In this document: positions 1-10,917 of the stretch, piece after piece
How positions within the stretch are numbered: the stretch's first letter is position 1
Layout of the letters: each line of letters starts with the position of its first letter
Source of the DNA: Berberis thunbergii
Lineage: Eukaryota; Streptophyta; Magnoliopsida; Ranunculales; Berberidaceae
NCBI GenBank assembly: GCA_003290165.1
Contig: QNQO01010770.1
Span: 1-64,000, forward strand
Direction of reading: 5' to 3'
DNA length: 64,000 nt
The notes under the pieces: model-generated
The model's database searches: none
What the model saw: only the letters and a program-made list of their open reading frames with translations
Told to the model about the DNA's origin: nothing
Made by a program: the position numbers and the translations under genes

Positions 1-1383
1 TTCGACTTCTACAATAACCACTCTGCACTTTCTCCGTAATATCTTCCTTATCTATTTATCCAAAGCACTTATATATAGGGTCTTAAGCAGCAGTTCAAAT
101 TCCTCCTTTCTATGCATGAGGAGGGTCTCACTTATCCACAATGGTGTTTGGTGTCATTTTCGGAACCACAACAACACCGAAATCTAGACTCAGGCAGTCA
201 CTTGAAACCTAAAAGACCAGTATTGAGCCAAAACGGAAAGTCATCTGGATTTCCTCTGTTTTCTGGGTATGGTTATATAAAAATTCATTGATGACACGCT
301 TCTATATATGTAGCAGCCTCAACATCTTCCATGATTGACAGCATTCTCAGTTGTATGTGTGACATCCACACTCCTTCCATTTGTGCATGACTACCATATT
401 TTGTAGCATCCTCAACTTCTAAATGTGCATCATTGAGATTACTTTCCATCTATGTATGTATCATCCACAATTTCCACAACCAACATAATTGGTTTGTGCG
501 GTCATAATATCTTGTTCATCCCAATATTGATATTTATTAATAAAAACTTTCATAGATAACCTCATTGTTTATCTATAGTGGACGCCAAAATCATTCAACA
601 ATCTCCGTTCTGTTGTCAATCAAGAGCATCCCAATAAAAATTAGGCTCATTGTCAACCTAAATGAGGCTCATTTGAGGTTTGATCTTATTATCGCCGGTG
701 ACGAATTCAGGATTTTTCTTGAGGGAGTGAAGTGATGAAAATAATTAATTAATGATAATATAATATTAATTACATTAACATAATTTTTATTAAAATTTGA
801 ACAATACATAATATATATAAAACACCAATGCTAAACAAAACTCCAATTAATTTATGAGGGAGAAAATAGATTTCACAAGCTACTTTGTAGGATATTAAAA
901 ATAAATATATGGGAGGACAATATCAAATTGGTGTATAAAAATTAATGAGCAAAAATTAATTCAAATATAAAATTAAATGATGTTAAAAAAAATGAGTTAT
1001 TTACAATTTTCCTAACTATAAAAATAACTAATTAGAGGATACCCAAAACATTAATCTCCGTTCCTGGCATGACTTATTCGTATTTATGGCACATTGAACC
1101 ATGGAATGACCAAAAAAGAGAGCTGAAAAATAGGTAGAAAATGAAGGGAAAATTTGCTAGAAGCGAGGAGAGCCGTAAGCAATAGGTAGGTTCTTCTCCC
1201 ATTCTATGCTCCGAAACTCATTGCTTCTATCCAAGCCCACTTCTTAGTCTCTAAAGGCCACACATCACCATGGGAAAGGTTTCCCTCTCCACCCACATCA
1301 TTTTTCTTTCTTTCTTTCTCTTTTATTTTCTTTTCCCAATTATCAGGCTCAAAATTGTAATATTTACTTCATTGTGAATTTAC
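1..1383. other. AT-rich intergenic stretch, nothing recognised
   Basis: No reading frame of note and no repeat, RNA gene or transposon end that I can support. A pyrimidine-rich run (TTTCTTTCTTTC) lies near 1309-1330, just upstream of the DUF620 pseudogene, and could be the remains of its 5' untranslated region. Confidence 0.4.
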
Positions 1384-3730
1384 ATGAGGAAGCTTTGGCC
1401 TAATTCAGATCAAGAAGATGGATTGGATACGGTACTCGAAGTTCCCATACCAGAAGAGATGTTTACAAAGATGGGGAACAATGCGGTTCAACGATGGAGC
1501 AACATGTGCGCATTGACAAAGTCTCAATCAACCAACAGTGCCCAGAACACCAACATCATGAATAACACATCTAATATACAGCCTCCCATAGCTGGACAAA
1601 GGGCAGAGTTACAACTCTTACTCCATGTCATTGGATCTCAACTGCTCCCTCTCCAAGTCACCGAAAATGCAGTCAATCGGCCTATTAGAGATTCTTCTAT
1701 TGTAAGTGTTTCTAAAAATTTTCAATCTTTGACTTATATAGGCCTTCAAAAAATTATGAATGAACGTAACATAATCTAATATATAGTATATTGTAGAGAT
1801 AATCTCCTTAATTACTAAAGTTACATGCCAGTTTAATTCAATTATGGATTTTTAGTCTATAAACGAAAATAAGATCAACTTTTAGATGTTTAACTAATGA
1901 AGTTATCTTCACCGTAAATCATGCAATTTGAAAAGTAGGCAAAATTGAACATGACAAAAATTGTTTTACTACTTAGCATGGCAAAATATCATCAAATTAA
2001 AATTGCTCAAATATATGCATTCATTTTATTGTTCTTTTACAACTGAACAATGAAAAATAATCTAATTTGTGAAATTGGTTAATGTTGATTGTGTATTGCA
2101 GCAAGCTTCAAACAGCAAAGTACATAGTTCAACAGTACATAGCAGCTACAGGAGATGGCAAGCATTGACTCGGTAAATAGCATGTACGCAATCGGGCAAG
2201 TTAAGATGACTGCAACGGAATTTCATATGGGAGACGAGACCTTGAAGGTAAAGGGAAATGGGGAGATTGGCGGGTTTGTGCTTTGGGCTAAATATCCAGA
2301 TCTATGGTCATTAGAGTTGGTTGTGTCCCGGCTGCAAACTGAGTTGTGGTAGTGATGGCGAGGTGGCTTGGAGGCAATTTGCTAACCAACAATCACATGC
2401 TTCAAGGGTCCCCAAGGCCCTTGCGCAGATTTTGCAGGTATTATTTCTATCTCATACTACTTGTTTTGTTTGAGAGGCAGGACATGGGTTCTACGGATCC
2501 ATCAATAATTTGAGCAAATTTGTTTATGATGTGTGTAAGTGTCTTAATTTGATATAGTTAGTTCATGCAAAACAACTATTTAGTTGGATTATAATTAAGA
2601 AATGGACAAATGAACAGCAAAACTGGCATTACATACTAAATATTTTGCATGCAAACGATTAAAATGGTTCGGTTCGAGTTAGGAGACGGTTAGCGAGTTT
2701 AAAATTTGGCTTGAGCTTGAATCGAAAGTTTGAACATGATTTACTATTCCAAATGACCTAGTCCAACATTTTGTAACTTAAATAACCAGGCATGATCTTG
2801 AGATTTTAGGGTTTTAGGAAAAGCCATAAAATTTGTACTTTTACTACTTATACTTAAAGTAATCAGTGTTTTGACAGTAGAAAATTCATAAATATTTTGG
2901 TTTCTTCCAATCATTTACTTAATTTTGAAACGAATAAAATGTACTATCAGGGTCTTTGTTAAATTGTTTGATTTATATGTTATGTAAATCATTTAGAAAG
3001 AATGATGTATTTCCACAATAAATGAATGAATTGAATTTGTAAATTCGTAAAACATGAGAGATGGAAAAGTAGGTTTTGTTTTACGACCGCACTTCCATTT
3101 TCCCACGGTGAAGCTGCGAAGCATGTGCATGTGCATTTTTCACAGTCAAGATTTCAGCCCAAGCTCACATAAAACTCATTTGGGCTATGTTCATCATCAC
3201 CATTTCTAGTTGTTTATATAAATGCTGCTAATTTACTTATATTGATGTGTCTGATAGGGTCTTGATCCAAAAGCGACTGCCAACCTCTTTGCAGATGGGA
3301 GTGTGCATTGGTGAGAAGATCATCAACAATGAAGAATGCTTCATACTCAAACTGGATGCAAGTTCGGCCTCACTTAGAGCTCGAAGTAGTCATACATTTG
3401 AGATCATCCACCACACAATATGGGGCTACTTCAGCCAACGAAGCGGTCTCTTAGTTCAATTCGAAGACTCACACTTACTTAGCATTCAAACCAAGAGCAA
3501 TGATAATGTCTTTGGGAAACTAGCATTGAATCCGTAATAGAAGATTACAGGTATATTGAAGGCATCAACATTGCACATAGGGGACGACCAATATAACATT
3601 GTTTAGATACGGAGAAGGTCAGCTAACCATAAGAGGAAGTTGGAGGAGACATGGATAATTGAGGAGGTTGATTTTAAATATATGGGGTTTGTGTAGGGAG
3701 TGTTTTTTACCTCCTGCTGACCTAAAATAT
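1384..3730 (+). pseudogene. Decayed DUF620-family gene, three exons
   Basis: I recognise the plant-specific DUF620 family (PF04788), whose function is unknown. The first exon (from the ATG at 1384 to about 1700) encodes MRKLWPNSDQEDGLDTVLEV, then VPIPEEMFTKMG and an AGQRAELQLLLHVIG stretch followed by NRPIRDSSI, as in family N-termini. Exon 2 (about 2101-2437, acceptor GCAG, donor GT at 2438) carries NSMYAIGQVKMTATEFHMGD and GGFVLWAKYPDLW. Exon 3 (from 3258 after TAG) carries GLDPKATANLFADG, CIGEKIINNEECFILKLD and IIHHTIWGYFSQRSGLLVQFED. The frame breaks at least five times: near 2153, near 2330, near 3297, near 3512 (needed for the conserved WET motif) and near 3598. A further stop lies near 3688, and the conserved LPPAD end is readable only in a shifted frame near 3708-3722. 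No intact protein can be made. The Copia element that follows sits about 190 bp downstream, probably in the old 3' untranslated region. Confidence 0.82.
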
Positions 3731-3915
3731 GAGTAGGAAGGTGGAGTTTTTTTTGGAAGATATTCCCAAAATGTGTTTGAATACTGAGGGAAATGCAAAA
3801 AGGATTTTGTGTATATATATCTATGAATTGGATGTTGTCCAAAGTTCACATTAAAGAGAAATGGGAAGAGCCAACCCTTTTTTTTACTACTTTTGTGTCT
3901 GTTTTTTATTGGTTG

Positions 3916-3920
3916 CATTA
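3916..3920. repeat. Target-site duplication CATTA, left copy
   Basis: CATTA immediately precedes the 5' LTR and recurs immediately after the 3' LTR at 8745-8749. An exact 5-bp duplication fits LTR retrotransposon integration. Confidence 0.92.
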
Positions 3921-4216
3921 TGTTAGACCAAGTCCCAATTGGCTCCAAATCAAACTCTCAACAAGACCAGCTCAATGAGGAGTCTTAGATACTGAGTCAA
4001 ATAGCTACAACTATTGTTGTAACAACCAAATCATAATATCTCCTCATATATGGTGTAACAACCATATCATATCCCTACATATTTGTAACAACCAAATCAA
4101 ATCCCTACATATTTGTAACACCTCCACATATGTGTAACTATGAAACACAATAGTTAAGTTATAAATAAGAACACTCAACACCAATTATGGTGTGAGATCC
4201 ATTACCAAAACTTACA
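3921..4216 (+). repeat. 5' LTR of the first Copia element
   Basis: 296 bp, begins TGTTAGACCA and ends AAACTTACA. It contains a promoter-like TTATAAATA at about 4159-4167 and several copies of a short unit around TTGTAACAACCAAATC at 4018-4130. Compared with the 3' LTR it has one extra C near 3935 and an extra AAT near 4035. Confidence 0.95.
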
Positions 4217-4228
4217 TGGTATCAGGCC
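4217..4228 (+). promoter_or_regulatory. Primer-binding site, initiator tRNA-Met type
   Basis: TGGTATCAGGCC directly follows the LTR. The first nine bases match the complement of the plant initiator tRNA-Met 3' end (TGGTATCAGAGC), the primer normally used by Copia elements. Confidence 0.85.
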
Positions 4229-4229
4229 T

Positions 4230-5680
4230 TTGATTCTACCAAGTTTCTCATCAAAAACAAAACCAAGCAACTCCCGTCCTTTTCTCTCCACAATGACCAG
4301 CACAGTAACTTCTTCTAACTCATCCCCTGCTTCCTCCACCATCACTTCTCATTCCTTACAAACCACCAATATTCATCATTTAATCTCTGTCAAACTTGAT
4401 GACTCAAACTACCTCATTTGGTTCACCCAATTCAGACCCCTATTGAAGGGATATGGACTCGAGGGATACGTTGATGGGACTCTTGTTTGTCCTCCTCGCA
4501 TTTTATCCCCATCCGATACCGCCATTAATCCTGACTTTCTTGCATGGCAGAAGTAGGACCAAATACTACCTGGCTGGCTCCTTTCCTTGCTCTCCGAGAG
4601 CGTGCTCGCACAGGTTGTTGGACTTGATTCCTCCCGTGCTGTGTGGACAGCCCTTGAGAAGCAATTTGCTTCCAAATCTCGCTCTCGAATAATGCAAATT
4701 CGACGTGAACTTCAAACCATGAGAAAAGGTTCTAAACTCATGTCCCAATATTTCTTGCATGCCAAACAACTCTCTAATAGCCTTGCTGCCGCTGGACATC
4801 CAATGCATGAATCTGACTTACAACAATCATCCTCAACGGTCTCGATTCAACATATGATGCAATTGTCACTACACTCACCACTACAGTTATTGAGATTCAT
4901 ATGGAGGATTTTTATGCCCATCTCTTTGCGTTTGACATGCGAATAGAAACTCAACAGTCCCTTCTGCAACAAAATCCAATGGCTCATGTAGCTACTTTCT
5001 CTCGGTCAAATCAACACAAAACATCTCGTGCCCGGGCTCATCAGCCCAACAGTCACAACAACACTCGTGGCTCTACTCGGTCTCTAAATCGCTCTCAATC
5101 TGCTGCACCTGTCTCAGGGCCTTGTCAAATATGCGGTAAGAAAAATTATGCTGCCATAGATTGTTGGCACCTCTATGACAAGAACTTTCAAGCTCCACCT
5201 GTTCGTTCTCCTACTGTGGCTTATATGGCAGCCCCACGTGCATTCTCTGGTGGCAACTGGTATCCCGACAGTGGTGCAACTAATCACCTTACTTCTGATT
5301 TGAATAACTTACATATTCAAAAAGATTATGCTGGTCCAGATCAGATTCGAGTCGGCAATGGTAACACTCTACCCGTAGCTCATGTGGGTAATGCCTCTTT
5401 CTCTACAGCTCTTCGCAAATTTCATTTAAATAATCTGTATCATGTGCCTAAAATATCTGCAAACCTCCTTTCAGTGTCCCAATTCTGTAAAGATAATGAT
5501 GTTTTCTTTGAATTTCACCCGCAATTTTTTCATGTGAAGGATTGTCGCACACAGATGTTCTTCTACAAAGTCGGAATAGAGGATGACTTTATTGCTTTGA
5601 TCATGCACGGGATATGCCAAATGTTAGCTCTCATTCTGCTTTTATTTCAGAGTCGTTGCCTTTGTGGCATCAACGTTTAG
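4230..5680 (+). pseudogene. Copia gag and protease, broken
   Basis: Gag starts near 4230 or at an inner ATG at 4290, both in frame. It runs through the UBN2-like capsid region (LDDSNYLIWFTQFRPLLKGY) to a premature TAG at 4555 where the family has a glutamine codon, and shifts frame again near 4826. The zinc knuckle at 5123-5164 reads CQICGKKNYAAIDC: the usual CX2CX4HX4C histidine is a tyrosine (codon TAT at 5147). The protease follows, with its catalytic DSGA (YPDSGATNHLTSDL) beginning at 5267. Protease would cut the polyprotein and Gag would form the particle, but with the stop and shift neither is made from one frame. Confidence 0.88.
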
Positions 5681-8519
5681 GCCACCCAATGCTTCGCACA
5701 GTGAAACACATTGTTGATGCCAATAATCTTCCTATCTTCGGCAAAACAGTTACTTTTTGTCATGCATGTCATATCAGCAAAAGTAGGAAACTGCCATTTC
5801 CATCTAGTTCCAGTTCCTATACAAAACCTTTTAGTTTAATTGTCTCTGATTTATGGGGCCCTGCCACCTGTTATTTCTCGCAATGGATTTCGTTTTTATT
5901 TATTGTTAATGGATGTTTTTAGTCATTTCACCTGGATTTTTCCATTAGCAAAAAATATCTGATGTCTTACCCACTTTCATTGTGTTCAAAAATAAAATTG
6001 AGAATCTCCTTGGGCACAAAATCAAAACTTTTCAATCCGACAATGGTGGTGAATATCGAAAATTCACTTCATATTTGGATAGTCAAGGAATATTCATCGC
6101 TTTTCTTGTCCTCATACCTCAGCTCAAAATGGCCTTGCCGAACGACGTCATCGCCACATCGTTGAATCCGGCTTATCAATGTTAAATCATGCCTCTGTTC
6201 CTATTCTTCTTTGGGAATATGCCTTTAATACGAGCTGCTACTTAATTAATCGCCTTCCATCTTCGAAAACCTCCACCAAATCTTCGCTTGAGTTATTGTT
6301 TAATCGTGCTCCCGATTACAAATCATTGCGCATCTTTGGGTGCTTGTGTTATCCATATTTACGTCCGTACAATAACCACAAACTATCACCACGCTCCATG
6401 CCTTGTGTTTTTCTCGGTTATAGTAGTGCTCACAAGGGTACATGTGTCTTCACCCCCCTACTAATCGCATTTACATATCCCGTCATGTGGTTTTTGAGGA
6501 GCATCACTTCCCCTATTCGGCTGAGTTCAAGGACATTCACAGCAATGACAATCACTTCACAGGTACTGTTGATCACCACCTAAGTTCCCCACCACCACAA
6601 CACCTCCATTTAAATCCACTTAGTCAAAGTCTACCACCAAGTCCATCTTTCACACAACCAATCCCTCATCCTCACCCTAATGTCGCTCACACTGATAATT
6701 TGTCTTCACCTATTTCACCTTCTAATTTGTCTTCGCCAACTGTACCTGCCAATGACCAACCCACTACTCTCATTCATGCACCTAACGATCCTATACCAAC
6801 AAACCAGTCACGACATGGCATGATCACTCGGGCACGTGATGGGATTACCAAGCCTATTAATAAATTATGTCTCACTGTTACTAAGCATCCTTTGCAGGTT
6901 GCTGACATTGATGAACCAACTTGTTATTCTAAGGCAACTATTGATCCTAGTTGGCGTAGTGCTATGGATGATGAAATTAATGCTCTCATTAAAAATGGCA
7001 CTTGGACGCTAGTTCCTGCTACACAAAAAATGAATGTTGTTGGTTGCAAGTGGGTATTTCGAGTAAAGCGAAAGGCCGATGGATCCATTGATCGCTACAA
7101 GGCACGTCTAGTAGCAAAAAGCTTCAATCAACAAGAGGGTATTGATTATAATGAGACATTCAGTCTCGTTGTCAAGCCTTGCACCATTCGGATAGTGTTG
7201 ACTATTGCTATCCACAATGGCTAGCCTCTTAGTCAACTTGATGTTCAAAATGCATTTTTGCATGGCTTAACGAAGACGTATATATGAAACAACCACCAGG
7301 GTATATTGACTCTCGCTTTCCATCTCATGTGTGCCGCTTTCACAAGTCATTATATGGTCTTAAGCAAGCACCAAGGGCTTGGTACTCTCGTCTTAGCACA
7401 TATCTTACTCAACTTGGCTTTGAGGGCTCCAAAGCCGATACTTCACTCTTTCTCAAGAATACACCTGCCTATACTCTTTACATTTTAATCTATGTTGATG
7501 ATATTATTGTTACTGGCTCCAGCACTACCCATATCAATGAATTGATTGCTCAATTGAATTCGGCTTTTGCTATCAAAGAATTGGGCACTCTAAACTATTT
7601 CCTTGGCATTGAAGTGATCCCCAATTCATCAGCTGACATCTTTCTCTCACAAAGGAAGTATATTCTTGACCTTTTACAGAAGACAAAAATGGACGGTGTG
7701 AAGCCTGTTCAAACCCCAATTGCAGCTCAAACCCAATTGTCCCAATTTGGTGCCTCCAAATTTCCAGATCCCACACTTTATCGAAGTGTTGTAGGTGCTC
7801 TACAATATTTGACTTTTACTAGACCTGATATCTCTATTGCTGTCAACAAGGTTTGCCAATTTATGCATGATCCAAATGAAAATCATTGGGTTGCTGTCAA
7901 ACGCATTTTGCGTTACCTCAAACACACAACCACTTATGGTTTAAATCTACAACGATCCAATAACCTCCAACTTCATGCCTATTCAGACTCTGATTGGGCT
8001 GAATGTCTTGATGATCGTCGATCCACTAGTGATTATTGTATATTTTTTTGTGGCAACCTAATCTCTTGGAGTGCTCGGAAACAAAAGACAGTGTCCAGAT
8101 CGAGTACCGAAGCTGAATATAAAGGGTTGGCTACTGCCACTGCAGAAGTTATGTGGATTGAGTCCCTACTAAAGGAGCTTTGTGTTACTCCATCTCCTCC
8201 TATACTATGGTGTGACAATTTGGGGGCCACCTACTTAACAGTCAATCCAATATTCCATGCTCGCACCAAGCACATAGAGATTGATTATCACTTCGTTCGA
8301 GAACGGGTGTCCCGTCGACAGCTTGATGTACGGTTCATATCTACCAAAGATCAACTTGCTGATATTTTTACCAAGGGACTGAACACATCACGTTTCCAAT
8401 TACTACGGAACAAGTTAACCGTCCAGGATACGCCGCTCAACTTGCGGGGAGGTGTTAGACCAAGTCCAATTGGCTCCAAATCAAACTCTCAACAAGACCA
8501 GCTCAATGAGGAGTCTTAG
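5614..8519 (+). pseudogene. Copia pol: integrase, reverse transcriptase and RNase H, broken
   Basis: The GAG-pre-integrase zinc domain (LWHQRLGH ... CHACHISKSRK) lies at about 5650-5785. The integrase core follows from SDLWGPA, with QSDNGGEY near 6036 and the third acidic residue readable only in another frame near 6110-6180. Reverse transcriptase runs from ATIDPSWRSAMDDEINALI (about 6935) through KWVFRVKRKADGSIDRYKAR to the catalytic YVDD at 7491-7502. RNase H starts at SDSDWAECLDDRRSTSDY and ends near 8400 with ADIFTKGLN. Damage seen: frameshifts in the integrase near 5915-5985 and near 6105-6180, a TAG at 7222 in place of a family TGG (Trp), and a 1-bp loss near 7267. The last 411 codons (7284-8519) remain open. 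Confidence 0.92.
8441..8452 (+). promoter_or_regulatory. Polypurine tract of the first Copia element
   Basis: GCGGGGAGG immediately upstream of the 3' LTR is the expected plus-strand primer tract. Confidence 0.75.
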
Positions 8520-8744
8520 ATACTGAGTCAAATAGCAACAACTCTTGTTGTAACAACCAAATCATATCTCCTCATATATGGTGTAACAACCATATCATAT
8601 CCCTACATATTTGTAACAACCAAATCAAATCCCTACATATTTGTAACACATCCACATATCTGTAACTATGAAACACAATAGTTAAGTTATAAATAAGAAC
8701 ACTCAACACCGATTATGGTGTGAGATCCATTACCAAAACTTACA
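8453..8744 (+). repeat. 3' LTR of the first Copia element
   Basis: 292 bp, TGTTAGACCA to AAACTTACA, with the TTATAAATA box at about 8688-8696. The CATTA duplication follows at 8745-8749. The last frame of pol runs into this LTR and stops at 8517-8519. Confidence 0.95.
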
Positions 8745-8749
8745 CATTA

Positions 8750-9010
8750 CATCATATAGAACGCACCTGAATTACAGAAATGGGAAAGACAATTAAATTA
8801 GCTTAAATAGCTTCGAGCTGCACTGGAATTTGGGTTGAACTTGTTAGACCATCTCCATACGAGAGAGACTTCAAATCCCGCAAATCAGAGTGTGTCCAAA
8901 CTTATAATTTTTATTTTTCTTGTGAGGGAGAGTTTGGTGACTTTCATCAATGTATTAAACACCAGAATATTAGGTTATGTAATACTCGCATAAATAAATA
9001 ATTATTAATA
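8750..9010. other. Spacer between Copia and MULE
   Basis: The likely continuation of the pre-Copia sequence downstream of the DUF620 pseudogene. No coding or repeat feature seen. Confidence 0.4.
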
Positions 9011-9560
9011 GGGTATTTACACTTTCCTCTCTGTAATAAATAGCAAATACATGGTCACTTCATTATAAATCGGTATTGGTCTTTGCTCTCAGGACTAGCA
9101 GTCATCGCTCATTGACTATCTCTTTTCAAAACGTCAATACTTAGATGATCAAAATACCCTCAAGAAATTTGAGGTTGAGATTTAATGTTTTGTATTTCAA
9201 AGAGTTCATAAAAAAAAAAAAAATCAAATGGTTCAATAAAAATAATAATTGTATCTCGAGAAAAATCTAATAGCTATTAAAATTTAAAAAAAAATCATCT
9301 TCTGCTCCAACCCACTCATCCTCTTCCTCCTCCTCTCCCTCTCTGCTGATTGAATTTTCCACCACCACCATCCTCCTCCCTGCCTCCATGTTCCAGTCCC
9401 CCCACCTAACTCATGCTTCAACACCCCCTTCGTTTTCACCAACACTATCATCTTCTCCCACCATCTTCCCCTATTTCCTTCTTCACCACTCCGTCTCTAT
9501 ATTCAATCCCAAGCTTCTCCATCCAAATTCAACCTCATTAAACTCCATCCATATAATGAT
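9011..9560 (+). repeat. Left terminal inverted repeat arm of the MULE
   Basis: About 550 bp, pairing imperfectly with 10382-10908 on the opposite strand. The outer half is AT-rich and the inner half is pyrimidine-rich (CCTCTTCCTCCTCCTCTCCC). A frame of 81 codons at 9388-9633 is low-complexity and I do not call it a gene. Confidence 0.8.
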
Positions 9561-10218
9561 AACAATACAAAAACCCCTCAGACTTCTTTCACTCTCTCTC
9601 GCACCTTCGTTTCTCGAATTCCTCTCGCCATGATGTCTCATCTGCAACTCTCCAAATGTAGTTTCAAAGCTTTTTCTTCATCATCATCCAATTATCAATC
9701 TCCATTTCTATCCAACAATCTTCCTCCACCTCCTATTTTATCTTTTTTTTTTCTTAGCCAATAATCTTTGTTTTGCTTATGGAGTTTCTAGGGTTAGTGA
9801 TGTTTTGAAGAAGCAATACCTGAATCGTAAAATTAGCAATACCAAAGTTGTTGCAATGAGGAAAAAAATGGAAGGTGGCAATTGCAACAAAGAATAGGAA
9901 ATTGAGAGGGTGAAATAGATAAAAGGAAAAATGAGAGGAATGGGGTGAGCAATAGAAAGGGAAAGAGAAAGGGAGACGGGGACGGGGACGAGAAGGACAA
10001 CGTTATCGCATGTGAAATAGAGATGAGGAGGGGTTGAACCAAAGAAAGGGGAGATAGGTGCAGGGAAGGGTCACACTGTCGCAAGTGAAACAGAGAGATG
10101 GAGAGGAAAGTGGTGCAGTGGTTGATGTTAGTAAATTACAAAAAAGGAAGGATGAGAAAGATATGAGTGGGTCGGGGAGTCAAACAACGACCATGGCTTT
10201 TAGTGGTGGTCGACTACA

Positions 10219-10515
10219 ATGAAGAAGAAGAAAGGGAAGCCGAGGAAGTACCAACCAGATGGATCGGTGGCTGCAAGACTTGCTGATATTGCAGATAGTA
10301 GATCATTGGCTTTAGTTTTGTCACTGAAAAAACTTAGTAAGGTTGAGTTTGCAGATAGTATATCAGTGGCTTTAGCTTTGTTGTTATATGGATGGAGTTT
10401 AGCGAGGTTGAATTTGGATGAAGAAGCTTGGGATTGGAGAAAAAGAGTGGTGAAGAAGAAGAAATGGAAGATGGTAGTGTTGGTGGAGGTGAAGGGGGCA
10501 CTGAAACATGAGTGA
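10219..10515 (+). pseudogene. AT-hook (AHL-like) coding scrap inside the MULE
   Basis: The 98-codon frame begins MKKKKGKPRKYQPDGSVAAR. This closely follows the type-I AT-hook and the motif after it in plant AHL nuclear proteins (consensus about KKKRGRPRKYGPDGS), which bind the minor groove of AT-rich DNA. The core RGRP appears as KGKP and the glycine before PDG as Q. Nothing after residue 17 resembles the PPC domain of AHL proteins; the rest is element sequence, including a direct duplication of about 60 bp (10288-10350 and 10351-10410) and part of the right inverted repeat. I infer a captured exon tip, not a working gene. A chance lysine-rich match is possible but the run KPRKYQPDGSV argues against it. 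Confidence 0.5.
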
Positions 10516-10908
10516 GGTGGGGGGATGGAACATGGAAGCGGGGAGGAGGATTGTAGTGGTGGGGAATTCAATCAGCAAAGAGGGAGGAGGAGAAGGAGAA
10601 GAAGGGAGATGAGTGGGTTGGGGGAAAAATGATTTTTTAATATCTTTTAGATTTTCTTCGAGATATGGTTATAATTTCAATTGGACCATTTGATATTCTT
10701 CGAGATGAACTCTTTGAGATAAAAAAAAAACATTAAATCCTAGCCTTAGATTCTTCAAAAGTATTTTGGTCATCTAAATATTGACATTTTGAAAATGGAT
10801 GGCCAAAGCACGCTGACTGCTAGTCCTGTGGGCAAAGTGTAATACAGATTTATTCTGGAGGTAACCTTGTATTAGCTATTTATTATAAGGAAAAAGTGCA
10901 AATTACCC
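10382..10908 (-). repeat. Right terminal inverted repeat arm of the MULE
   Basis: About 527 bp, the reverse complement of the left arm with scattered differences and small indels. It ends at ATTACCC (10902-10908). Confidence 0.8.
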
Positions 10909-10917
10909 ATACTAATA

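Larger units (their letters stand above)
3921..8744 (+). mobile_element. Copia-type LTR retrotransposon, full length but inactive (4.8 kb)
   Basis: Complete structure: LTRs at 3921-4216 and 8453-8744, both TG...CA and both starting TGTTAGACCAAGTCC; a primer-binding site directly after the 5' LTR; gag-pol in Copia order (gag, protease, integrase, reverse transcriptase, RNase H); a purine tract before the 3' LTR; and an exact CATTA duplication. By eye the LTRs differ by 5 substitutions and two indels (1 and 3 bp) over about 292 bp, about 1.7 percent, so insertion is recent on a plant time scale. Integrase and protease wording resembles the RE1/Retrofit group, but lineage placement is inference. 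The coding region carries several stops and frameshifts, so the copy is non-autonomous. Confidence 0.95.
9011..10908. mobile_element. Non-autonomous Mutator-like element with very long terminal inverted repeats
   Basis: The left end reads GGGTATTTACACTTTC and the right end, reverse-complemented, GGGTAATTTGCACTTTTTCC. The similarity continues inward for about 530-550 bp: shared landmarks include CAGGACTAGCAGTCA, ATTTAATGTTTT, CAAAGAGTTCAT, CCCAACCCACTCATC, TGCTGATTGAATT, CAATCCCAAGCTTCT and CTCCATCCATATAA. Candidate 9-bp target duplications are TTATTAATA (9002-9010) and ATACTAATA (10909-10917), 7 of 9 matching, which suits Mutator elements but is weak in AT-rich DNA. There is no transposase, so movement would need one in trans. 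An AT-hook-like reading frame lies on the right side, which raises the Pack-MULE idea. Confidence 0.8.

Noticed and set aside
9388..9633. Small secreted-protein-like frame of 81 codons
   Set aside because: Low-complexity Ser/Pro sequence inside the MULE arm; the inverse arm does not keep the frame.
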